In this document: positions 12,636-22,850 of the stretch, piece by piece
Position numbering within the stretch: position 1 is the first letter of the stretch
How the letters are laid out: each line of letters opens with the position of its first letter
Origin: Prosapia bicincta
Lineage: Eukaryota; Arthropoda; Insecta; Hemiptera; Cercopidae
Reading direction: 5' to 3'
NCBI GenBank assembly: GCA_036971475.1
Contig: JBAIZL010000002.1
Location: forward strand, 230,096,143 to 230,160,142
DNA length: 64,000 nt
Made by a program: the position numbers and the translations under genes
The notes under the pieces: model-generated
What the model was told of the DNA's origin: nothing
Database searches by the model: none
What the model saw: the letters and a program-made list of their open reading frames with translations, nothing else

Positions 12636-13081
12636 GTAATAATATCATGTTGGCAAGAATAAATTATTATGACTGTTAAAAACTATATCGGATGTAGTAT
12701 TTTTTTACACAACTTGATTCAGCTTTACACTTTTAAAAATACATACAGGCTATAACAGACATCAGATACTAAAACGTTAAAAAAATCATCTAACTTACAT
12801 TTTAATTTGAGCATTTTTTGTATTTAACTCAGTTTGGGAAAATTATTTCGTTATTTAGTTAATGTTCATATAAAAATAAAATTACTCAAATCTAATAAGT
12901 TGGTGAATATATTATTTCTGTAATCAAGAGATAAAATATCTCTGGTCAGAGCTAGAGAATGGCTGATTTTCAGCTAGTTGACCAATAAGGACTTTATATT
13001 CATAGTTTTAGCCACATACAGTAGTCTGACAAATACACTTGCAAAACGATAGATTTTAACGTTTCTCTTTTAAAAGAGGTT

Positions 13082-13085
<4 letters not shown>

Positions 13086-13146
<61 letters not shown>
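13086..13146. repeat. (AT)n microsatellite
   Basis: About 30 uninterrupted TA units. Confidence 0.97.
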
Positions 13147-13149
<3 letters not shown>

Positions 13150-13639
13150 GGGGAAGGTCATGTTTATATAAAAATATCACTTGTAAAAGTTTGTTCACAA
13201 AAAAGAAATAAACAAATATCCATAACAAATTATAACATATATTGGAAATAATGCAACAAATATACTATTATATAACGTTATATCTTGAATTCAGTTATGA
13301 TATTTAACAACTTAGCAATTTTTAATAGGGTTTTTATTTTAATTGACTTTTACTCTTTTACTGTTTTAAATATTCCCACGAATAATGGTGTTATATATTT
13401 AGGAATGATAGAAACTGTTTATATATTGTTTACTTGTAAGTCAAGGTCATTCATTCACTAATTTTAGATGTTTAAGTGTAAGGTTATTCTTATTCTGAAT
13501 TGACTTACCAAACGTTATTGTCACTGAATGTTAAAACAGAAAATCAGAGAGATTAATAATATTTCCATAAAAATTCAACTTAGAAAAAACTAAATTTGTA
13601 TTAGCACTAAAAGGAAAGCAAGTATTCAGCACACAAAAT

Positions 13640-13990
13640 CACTTCCTTTGGCCACCGTTGCGAATTTCATCGGACTGTTTCACCTCTTTCAAGCCTAGTT
13701 TTCACGTCGGGGACAAAACACGCACACAGTGTCCGCACTCACAATGCGTCGAGACCTCTCCAGTTTTCATCATTTTCACAACTAAAACGAGCTGAAAAGA
13801 GAGCAACTAACATTGGAAAGCATGGATAGCAAGAGAGAGGGCGATAGTCATCAGGAGGCTAATGAGAAGGGCAGAAACGGGGGCCACAAATTGGTATCTA
13901 ATGTTGTCTGACATTAAGATAGGCTTGATATCTATGGCGTGATATGTATGACGCGAATTTACTTCTTTTAGAGTAAGGTACATTATCGCG
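13640..13990. other. GC-elevated unique island, possible conserved noncoding element
   Basis: This stretch of about 350 bp is much richer in G+C than its AT-rich flanks. It contains complex sequence with no long open frame and no recognisable transposon ends. Such islands in AT-rich insect DNA are often conserved regulatory sequence or unrecognised exons. I cannot tell which. Confidence 0.3.
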
Positions 13991-15996
13991 CGTTACATAT
14001 TCCAAACAGTTCGCCAATGGGTTTGTGAGCCGAAATTCTTTTGATTAGTAAATAAGCATCGGAATTTAAAATTCAAATTTTTATTCTAATTTAACTTTTT
14101 AGCTACATGAATCATAAAATTTAACCTGTCTTCGATGAAAATGGTTGTCTGTTTTTCCGAGATATATGTTTTCTCTAATATTTTCCGATTTACCTGAGGA
14201 TCAATGAAGGTCATATCCTTTTATAATATTTTGATGATATGGTTGAGACGATTAAACGATGAATATTTAGAATGCTCCCCCCACCCCATACATAAATGTA
14301 GGCTATAGTCAGACATTAAAAATTTTACGTAAAAACTAATGTATTTCGTTAATGATAGATCCTTTTACAACAGGCCCACTTGAACCAGTATATTCGTTAG
14401 CCTATTATGTACATTTAGTCTACAATTCAGCCCTTTACAATTTGATAATCAGTTGTACTTAGTCTGATATAGTAGGTAAATAATATGACATAATTATATA
14501 CTAATTAAAGATAAAGAATTTTAGGATATTGTTAATGTACAAAATTATAATAATTTGTAATAGTATATGGTTATGGTACCTTTAAGTTTATATTAAAATC
14601 TTGTAAACAATATTGTAAAATATTTCATTTTTTCATTGTGTAGTAAATATATGTTTTATTAAAATGTTAATTAATGAAAAATTTAAATTTTTAATATTTT
14701 TTTATATATTGCCACTAACAGGAAATATCTTGTATACTACAGGCTGTCTTGTGTTTTATGTTTTTATAATTCTCGTTGTTTAGGTCTTATTTAATGTTAC
14801 GTTTATTTTTTAAGCATGAATAAAATTAAAATTATTTTAAAAAAATGGAAGTTATCTTTAAGCAACCAAGAAAATCGTCTGATTGTGATCTACTCTAATA
14901 TTTCGTCAGCATACCAAAATAAAATCATATAGTTTTTGGTTCATAAAAACATCCACTTATGTTTATACCAGGGTACGTTTATGCATTTTCAATAATTTTA
15001 CAGAATTTGAAAAATATATTAATTTTAATGAATAAGTTTATTAGTCGAAAATAACCTTAAGAACTATTGTAAGGTATGTAAGTACTCTGGGTCCATTTTT
15101 ACATGATTGTTGTTAATTATTTACGTCTGTGTAAGAAAGCAGCAACAATTTTAATGATATTTTGCTACAATTTCATGAGTTTTTTTTAATCAAAGACTAT
15201 TTTCTCTAGCTCTTGATGTTTTTTTTTTAAATCTCCAAAGAGCCACAGTTTCTAACACTAGCCTTCCTTCTTTCATATTTAAAGACTAAGTTTTTAATCA
15301 CGAATTTCTTAAGTTTTACTTAAAATCTTTTTATTTCATTATTCACTTTTTTTCCTTATGAGGTAATCTCGTCATATTTTTTACCATATTCTCTCTATAA
15401 CGTTTGCCCTTTCTCAGGGATGATAAGATTACCACTGTTTGATCTTGTTAAAAACATTTTTCATTCTTGTTTGTTGTTTTTTCTTTGTTTTAAGTATTTT
15501 ACAACATAATATCCTGTATTGTATCTTTTATTTTATTTTTACTTGACACTTAGGTTAAAATGTTTTATTCCATCCTTAAAATATTTCTTCCTAAACACTT
15601 ATACGTAATTGTTTTGCTTGCTGAAAAATGTTCCATTATTTGTCATTTTTATTGATTTTTTTTAAACATTCTACACAATACAATACACGTTCATAAATAA
15701 AAAACATTAATTCCTCCACATGTTTATAAATAATAAGAAGGAAGCACTAAACGGCAATTTAAAGATGGTCTATTTGACGGCGCCATGTTTCATAGAGGTC
15801 CCTAAAGTCAAGCCATTTTCACGTTTTAATCTGAAGTAAGTTATGATATTTCAAATCTATATATTTGCTACAAGATGATTGTTAAAGTTATGGTAAAACC
15901 TGCGACTTAAAACGTTATCGAATAAAGCTTTAATGTATCTGATAAATGTCCTTCGAAATCAGACACCATAGAAATAAGAAATGCAAGAACACGTTT
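13991..15996. other. AT-rich unique sequence, nothing recognised
   Basis: No gene, repeat array or transposon ends were seen. The stretch is dominated by T- and A-rich runs. Confidence 0.45.
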
Positions 15997-16027
15997 TCGA
16001 AAACATTCTGTCTCCGTAAGTTTCCTC

Positions 16028-17103
16028 ACCTACACTAATAAAATACACCCAAAACTCTAGTTTACTTCAGAAATTGAAACCAACCGATCCCTAAACTTCC
16101 TCGACCTAGCCATAACAAAAAGCCACACACAAAAACGCAGCTTCAACATTTACAGGAAACTCATAACTACAGACACACTTATCTACAACACCTCAAACCC
16201 CCCTATCCAACACAAACTCGCTGCCTTCAGATCCATGCTCCATAGACTTAAAGAAGTCCCAATGACCACAGAAAGCATAAATAAAGACCTAGACACACAA
16301 TTAAATATTTAGAATACACAAATGGATACAACACCACAATAATAAATAAACTATGGTACGAAATAGAAAGAAAACACCTAAAATTAACACTACAGACAGG
16401 GAAAACAAATACATGACATTACCTTACATAAACAAAACAACAAAAAAAATAGCCCGCAAATTTCAAAAAATAGGTTACTTACTTACTTCTTACTTCTTGC
16501 TGCGGACGTCCAGAGTCATGTGACTCCGATGGTCCGATATCCATAATACGAGTAAGTTGCTGCAGCCAAGGTCCAAAACTGTTTATCGATCAGTATTGTT
16601 TTTGATGTTTCCCTGGCTTCCCAGCGCAGACAGCAGAGCTGCTCTTGGTGGAATTGGTGAGGAGCATATTTTACGTTTATGAAAAAAATAGGTTACAAAA
16701 TAGCATACAAAACTAATAACAAGTTACAATACAAAATACAACATGACACCAACAACAAAGAAAAACTACAAGCACCTGGCGTATACAAAACTAAACTGCG
16801 ACAAATGTAACAAATTCTACATTGAACAAACAGGTAGCAGATTTAAACAAAGAGTCGAGGAACACAATAGGACACAAATACACAGAAACTTACCATAACC
16901 TAGAAATCCTACACATCAACAAAAAAGGACTACATCTCAACACACTAGAACAATATGAAATTTACAGACGCACAAAAACACAAAGTACAAACATATTAAA
17001 CGAACAAACACAATGCAAATCACACATACTCTTCGATACTATCGAAATCCTGCCTTTAATACCATCACCGCTTGACCTGACATCTCCAAGCAGAAGACAC
17101 TGA
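16028..17103 (+). pseudogene. Penelope-like RT C-terminus plus GIY-YIG endonuclease remnant
   Basis: Conceptual translation, with frame changes, reads from the end of the RT domain (motif with NFLDLAITKS, then HKLAAFRSML and HRLKEV) through a linker (INTTDRENKY, NKTTKKIARK) to the endonuclease. The endonuclease should begin GVYK...CDKCNKFYIG. Here an extra base near 16790 shifts the frame, and the glycine of YIG is replaced by glutamate (YIE). The last frame (16822-17103) is intact to its stop and ends SRRH. The native element would nick DNA and prime reverse transcription. This copy cannot make the full protein. The 3' part of the ORF overlaps the hammerhead ribozyme, whose core contains the stop codon. 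The start is lost because the copy is 5'-truncated. Confidence 0.85.
16465..16696 (-). mobile_element. SINE-like insertion (204 bp) with 14-bp target-site duplication
   Basis: The sequence aaaaaataggttac occurs at 16465-16478 and again at 16683-16696, bracketing 16479-16682. The inverted Penelope copy at 62 kb lacks the insert, giving the empty-site state. On the minus strand the insert ends in a GTAA/GAAGTAA tail, so it most likely lies in minus orientation. It contains gagtcacatgactc (near 16511-16525 on the minus strand), a nearly palindromic segment. I see no clear Pol III boxes, so it could be a SINE or the 3' end of a LINE. Confidence 0.7.
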
Positions 17104-17140
17104 TGAAGATCGGCACATAGCGATCGAAAACGTTCTGTCT
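17095..17140 (+). ncRNA. Type I hammerhead ribozyme (Penelope-like element)
   Basis: All core parts are present in order. Stem I 5' strand AGACA (17095-17099) is followed by core CTGATGA (17100-17106) and an unpaired A. Stem II is GATCG (17108-17112) with loop GCACATAG and CGATC (17121-17125). The second core segment is GAAA (17126-17129). A very short stem III, ACGTT, leads to the predicted cleavage after C17135, and stem I 3' strand is TGTCT (17136-17140). Hammerheads with a tiny stem III are known in Penelope-like elements. The palindrome AACGTT would allow two ribozymes to pair as a dimer. The ORF stop TGA (17101-17103) sits inside the core. Confidence 0.85.
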
Positions 17141-17240
17141 CCGTAAGTTTTAAAAAATTTACAAAATTCAAAGTTCGGATAGTCACAAACTATTGTTTAA
17201 GTGATTAATAAGATTCACCGAACGTAATGGACTACAATAT

Positions 17241-17832
17241 TCAAGAACAATAATCATAATATTAAGTGTTTGACACTAACAGTTTGCATAAAACTCTTCA
17301 GGTTATACTATAAAGGCAGAATGATTTACAAGGTAATTGACAATTCAAAAACGTTGAAATTTTAATTGCTTTATTATGTGGTCTCAGAGAAAAACTTTAG
17401 TTAACTAGTTTAACTGTCCAACTTGTACATTATATCTAAACATCCACTGGAATTGACCTAACTTTATTACAAAATTTAGAGAAGCGTTAACGATAATGAA
17501 GAGACTGTCTGCGTGCGTACGTTAGTAGGTTTATTTAAAAATTCAATTATTTGACCGAAAATTTGACTTAGAAAGTTTAAAGTTATTTTGTAGAATTCTT
17601 TAAAAATTAAAAACAACAAAACAAAAATTAAATGGTTAAGAAATAGCAATGATTTATGCGAACTAAATAAACCCGAAAATAAATTAGTATATAGAATACA
17701 TTTCAACGGAATCGGTTTTTAAAGCGGAATCTAGAAATGTCTCGAAATTATTACAAGAAAGGAAGTTCTAGATAGTAACCAACATTGAGCTTCTCCTCAC
17801 TAACATGATCTATAAGTATAGTAATTATTCGG
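17241..17832. other. Unique AT-rich sequence, nothing recognised
   Basis: No gene was found. A 76-codon minus-strand open frame (17476-17706) is hydrophobic and unremarkable. Confidence 0.4.
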
Positions 17833-19142
17833 CACTAATACCATCATTCCCAGTTACACTAACATCATCTTTCCCAGTTACACTAACACCATCATTCCCA
17901 GTTACACTAACACCATCTTTCCCAGTTACACTAACACCATCATTCCCAGTTACACTAACATCATCTTTCCCAGTTACACTAACATCATCTTTCCCAGTTA
18001 CACTAACACCATCATTCCCAGTTACACTAACATCATCTTTCCCAGTTACACTAACACCATCTTTCCCAGTTACACTAACCTCATCTTTCCCAGTTACACT
18101 AACATCATCATTCCCAGTTACACTAACATCATCTTTCCCAGTTACACTAACATCATCTTTCCCAGTTACACTAACACCATCATTCCCAGTTACACTAACA
18201 TCATCTTTCCCAGTTACACTAACACCATCTTTCCCAGTTACACTAACACCATCATTCCCAGTTACACTAACATCATCTTTCCCAGTTACACTAACATCAT
18301 CTTTCCCAGTTACACTAACACCATCATTCCCAGTTACACTAACCTCATCTTTCCCAGTTACACTAACATCATCATTCCCAGTTACACTAACATCATCTTT
18401 CCCAGTTACACTAACATCATCTTTCCCAGTTACACTAACACCATCATTCCCAGTTACACTAACATCATCTTTCCCAGTTACACTAACATCATCTTTCCCA
18501 GTTACACTAACATCATCTTTCCCAGTTACACTAACACCATCATTCCCAGTTACACTAACATCATCTTTCCCAGTTACACTAACATCATCTTTCCCAGTTA
18601 CACTAACATCATCTTTCCCAGTTACACTAACATCATCTTTCCCAGTTACACTAACACCATCATTCCCAGTTACACTAACATCATCTTTCCCAGTTACACT
18701 AACATCATCTTTCCCAGTTACAGTAACATCATCTTTCCCAGTTACACTAACATCATCTTTCCCAGTTACACTAACACCATCATTCCCAGTTACACTAACA
18801 TCATCTTTCCCAGTTACACTAACATCATCTTTCCCAGTTACACTAACACCATCATTCCCAGTTACACTAACATCATCTTTCCCAGTTACACTAACATCAT
18901 CTTTCCCAGTTACACTAACATCATCTTTCCCAGTTACACTAACACCATTTTTCCCAGTTACACTAACATCATCTTTCCCAGTTACACTAACACCATCATT
19001 CCCAGTTACACTAACATTATCTTTCCCAGTTACACTAACATCATCTTTCCCAGTTACACTAACACCATCATTCCCAGTTACACTAACATCATCTTTCCCA
19101 GTTACACTAACACCATCATTCCCAGTTACACCAACATCATCT
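17833..19142. repeat. Minisatellite, 24-bp unit x about 54
   Basis: The unit ttcccagttacactaacatc plus atct repeats with period 24. Two main variants alternate (acatcatct and acaccatca), with rarer acctcat, attatct and one cagtaac. Because 24 is a multiple of three and the unit has no in-frame stop, a 446-codon frame runs through it (17805-19145), reading SFPVTLTS or SFPVTLTP. Nothing outside the array supports a gene: the ATG lies only about 28 bp upstream and the stop falls at the array end. It is best read as a satellite. Confidence 0.95.
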
Positions 19143-20649
19143 TAGTAAAATTTAATTGCCAATAAAATTTATGCCTATACTCAATATATATAGTTTACTT
19201 AATTGTAGAAATAAACTCTTTAAATTTCATGCAACTTTAAATTTAAATTTATAAAGCTATTTCTTTAATAAGTTAATCACCAAATATAAATTCACAAAGA
19301 GAGAGCAATTATTACTAAATTAATTCTATAATTTTAGAGATACGATTAGTTGAAAATTCGAATTTTATAATAAATAATAAGAAAGGAAATAGATTTTGAT
19401 ATATAATTTTCAACTAAAATATGACCATATATTATTTTAATAGCTGATATAAATATAAAGATGTAGTATCATAATGTTATATTATTGTGTAGCAGTAATA
19501 TCATGGAACAGTTGTTATTGGCTATTCCTAAGTTACAACTTTGGTAAAGATTTTTTACGTGAAAATTGCAAATAGGAAATTTTCAGATAATCAGATCGGG
19601 GATTTGTTTCTATTTATAAAATGTTCAGTTATTATCTGTGCATATTTTGTAAATTTTGACTAGAGTTATAAATAAATCCAGTTGACCTAATAACTCATTC
19701 ATGGTTATTGTGTAGATTCTATAGTCAAATATCTTTTTGCAAACAACCTAAAATTTTGCGCAGACTGTGATTATAGTAATGGAAAGAAAGCGTGGATCAT
19801 TCTATATAATTGCCTTGTTTTCCAGTCTAACAACTCGTGACGACATATTTCGTGTCTTCCTTTTTAAACGAATTATGTCACGGCTAACGGACAGAATCTG
19901 ACCGAATGTTTAACAGAGCAACAGAATGTAACACACATTCACACCATACCTTTATTCGTGAAGTGAAGGTATTATTTCTGAAAAATGGTTTCGTTCGGCT
20001 GTAAAAAGTTTAGAGTTACGAAATTACTTTTACAGAATAAATTTAACATAAGAATGAATAAAATACCGGTAGTATTTGAAAATAAATAATATTAGAAAAA
20101 ATGGAAATATAGAATATGGCATGCAAACGCATTAAGGTAAGTAAATAATAGAGTATAACTACAATAACAGATGAGTTGTATATATATTGGTAAACAAAAT
20201 TATGTTGAAAGTATAACTCATTTTGTAAAACAAAAATGAAAAAAAAATTATTGTAATAGAAACAAGAAAAACCACGGCTTTGAGACAATGTTCAAGAATA
20301 TTGATATAACCTAATTAATATATATGTATATATTGATAGCTGAAGAAATATAACAGCATTCGTTGCAAGTAGCGTATTTTATTTTTACGAGTTTGCGTAA
20401 TCGGTTATTTGAGCGCAGCTGAAGAGCAAAACACAACAACCCTTACGAGCTCACATAAGTACATTCATAATATAACATTTCCAAATCCCCAAACATCATC
20501 CAGCAAACAAAATCATAAAGGGTAGAAAACCTTGTCATCTGCATCAAATGCAATTATAGAACTGAAAATACAATAAATAAAGTGAAGATACCACGAATAA
20601 TATGGGTTAGTACTTATCATGCAAGAATCACGCTCCTACAGGATATCTG
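19143..20649. other. AT-rich unique sequence, no gene recognised
   Basis: A somewhat GC-richer block at 19740-19960 was seen, followed by a short near-palindrome around 19940-19970. No transposon ends or genes could be assigned. Confidence 0.4.
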
Positions 20650-20781
20650 CTCCACTCCGACTAAGTGTGGGCTCCACTCCGACTAAGTGTGGGCTCCACT
20701 CCGACTAAGTGTAGACTCCACTCCGACTAAGTGTGGGCTCCACTCCGACTAAGTGTGGGCTCCACTACGAGTAAGTGTGGG
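20650..20781. repeat. Minisatellite, 22-bp unit x 6
   Basis: The unit ctccactccgactaagtgtg plus gg starts at 20650, 20672, 20694, 20716, 20738 and 20760. The third and sixth units carry substitutions. The array lies 130 bp upstream of the 26-bp array. Confidence 0.95.
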
Positions 20782-20911
20782 CTATGATAAAGTAATAGTT
20801 CTGTTGTTGCCGGTGTTACAATCAACTCTATTTTCGCCGGGCCAAGTGTACCTGCGTTCCAGTATATATTAGGTGAGACTTGTGGACATATTGGGGTAAT
20901 GCCCATCATGT

Positions 20912-22850
20912 AGTGCCAGAAGTGTTACCAGTCAGACAGTGCCAGAAGTGTTACCAGTCAGATAATACCGAAAACGTTCCTAGTCAGACAGTACAGAAAG
21001 AGTTCTCAGTCAGGCTGTGCCGGAAGTGTTCTCAGTCAGACAGTGCCAGAAATGTTTCCTGTCAGACAGTGCCGGAAATTTTCCCATTCAGGTAATGCCG
21101 AAAGTGTACCCCTTCAATCAGTGCCAGAAGTGTTCCCAGTCAGACAGAGCCGGAAGTGTTCCCAGTCAGACAGTGCCAGAAGTGTTCCTAGTCAGACAGT
21201 GCCATAAGTGTTCCCTGTCAAACAGTGCCAGAAGTGTTCCCAGTCAGACAGTACAGAAAGAGTTCTCAGTCAGGCTGTGCCGGAAGTGTTCCCAGTCAGA
21301 CAGTGCCAGAAATGTTCCCTGTCAGACAGTGCCGGAAATTTTCCCATTCAGGTAATGCCGAAAGTGTACCCCTTCAAGCAGTGCCAGAAGTATTCCCAGT
21401 CAGACAGTGCCAGAAGTGTTCCTAGTCAGACAGTACCAGAAGTGTTTCCTGTCAGACAGTGCCAGAAGTGTTCCCAGTCAGACAGTACAGAAAGAGTTCT
21501 CAGTCAGGCTGTGCCGGAAGTGTTCCCAGTCAGACAGTGCCGAAAATTTTCCCATTCAGGTAATGCCGAAAGTGTACCCCTTCAATCAGTGCCAGAAGTG
21601 TTCCCAGTCAGACAGAGCCGGAAGTGTTCCCAGTCAGACAGTGCCAGAAGTGTTCCTAGTCAGACAGTGCCATAAGTGTTCCCTGTCAGACAGTGCCAGA
21701 AGTGTTCCCAGTCAGACAGTACAGAAAGAGTTCTCAGTCAGGCTGTGCCGGAAGTGTTCCAAGTCAGACAGTGCCAGAAATGTTCCCTGTCAGACAGTGC
21801 CGGAAATTTTCCCATTCAGGTAATGCCGAAAGTGTACCCCTTCAAGCAGTGCCAGAAGTGTTCCCAGTCAGACAGTGCCAGAAGTGTTCCTAGTCAGACA
21901 GTGCCAGAAGTGTTCCCTGTCAGACAGTGCCAGAAGTGTTCCCAGCCAGACAGTACAGAAATAGTTCTCAGTCAGGCTGTGCCGGAAATGTTCCCAGTCA
22001 GACAGTGCCAGAAGTGTTTCCAGTCAGACAGTGCCAGAAGTGTTCCCTGTCAGACAGTGTCAGAAGTGTTCCCAGTCAGACAGTACAGAAAGAGTTCTCA
22101 GTCAGGCTGTGCCGGAAGTGTTCCCAGTCAGACAGTGTCAGAAATGTTCCCTGTCAGACAGTGCCGGAAATTTTCCCATTTAGGTAATGCCGAAAGTGTA
22201 CCCCTTCAAGCAGTGCCAGAAGTGTTCCCAGTCAGACAGTGCCAGAAGTGTTCCTAGTCAGACAGTGCCAGAAGTGTTCCCTGTCAGACAGTGCCAGAAG
22301 TGTTCCCAGTCAGACAGTACAGAAAGAGTTCTCAGTCAGGCTGTGCCGGAAATGTTCCCAGTCAGACAGTGCCAGAAGTGTTTCCAGTCAGACTGTGCCA
22401 GAAGTGTTCCCTGTCAGACAGTGTCAGAAGTGTTCCCAGTCAGACAGTACAGAAAGAGTTCCCAGTCAGGCAGTGCCAGAAGTGTTCCCTGTCAGACAGT
22501 GCCAGAAGTGTTCCCTGTCAGACAGTGCCAGAAGTGTTCCCAGTCAGACAGTACAGAAAGAGTTCTCAGTCAGGCTGTGCCGGAAATGTTGCCAGTCAGA
22601 CATTGCCAGAAGTGTTTCCAGTCAGACAGTGCCAGAAGTGTTCCCTGTCAGACAGTGTCAGAAGTGTTCCCAGTCAGACAGTACAGAAAGAGTTCTCAGT
22701 CAGGCTGTGCCGGAAATGTTCCCAGTCAGACAGTGCCAGAAGTGTTTCCAGTCAGACAGTGCCAGAAGTGTTCCCTGTCAGACAGTGTCAGAAGTGTCCC
22801 CAACGAGGCATTACCGGAAGTGTCCCCAGCCAGGCAGTACCGGAAGTGTC
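20912..22850. repeat. Minisatellite, 26-bp unit x about 75, with higher-order structure
   Basis: The unit agtgccagaagtgttcccag plus tcagac repeats with period 26. Marker variants recur at multiples of 26. A distinctive unit containing ttcccattca starts at 21081, 21341, 21549, 21809 and 22173 (spacings 260, 208, 260 and 364 bp, that is 10, 8, 10 and 14 units). The spacing shows block duplication of about 10 units. The unit has few stops in any forward frame, so several overlapping open frames of up to 247 codons occur in all three frames. I do not regard these as genes. Confidence 0.95.

Larger units (their letters stand above)
15997..17240 (+). mobile_element. Penelope-like retroelement, copy 1, 5'-truncated, nested insertion
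   Basis: Penelope-like elements encode a reverse transcriptase related to telomerase and usually a C-terminal GIY-YIG endonuclease. This copy starts inside the RT region, just after the position of the catalytic YxDD motif (NFLDL and HRLKEV segments are readable at 16080-16260). It continues through the GIY-YIG region (16775-16870) and a 3' hammerhead ribozyme to a terminus near cgaacgtaatgg at 17219-17230. It shares its sequence with the inverted copy at 62051-63091. At 15997-16023, upstream of the truncated body, lies a 27-bp piece matching 26 of 27 bases of the element's own 3' region (17124-17150). This partial tandem arrangement is typical of Penelope-like insertions. Frameshifts and stops make it non-functional. 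A 204-bp insertion interrupts it at 16479. Confidence 0.9.

Noticed and set aside
16962..17186. 74-codon minus-strand frame, and the similar 74-codon plus-strand frame at 62096-62320
   Set aside because: Both are antisense shadows of the Penelope-like 3' coding end. Their similarity reflects the shared element, not a protein family.
17805..19145. 446-codon open frame reading SFPVTLTS repeats
   Set aside because: It arises from a stop-free 24-bp satellite unit. There is no sequence outside the array that looks coding, and no domain.
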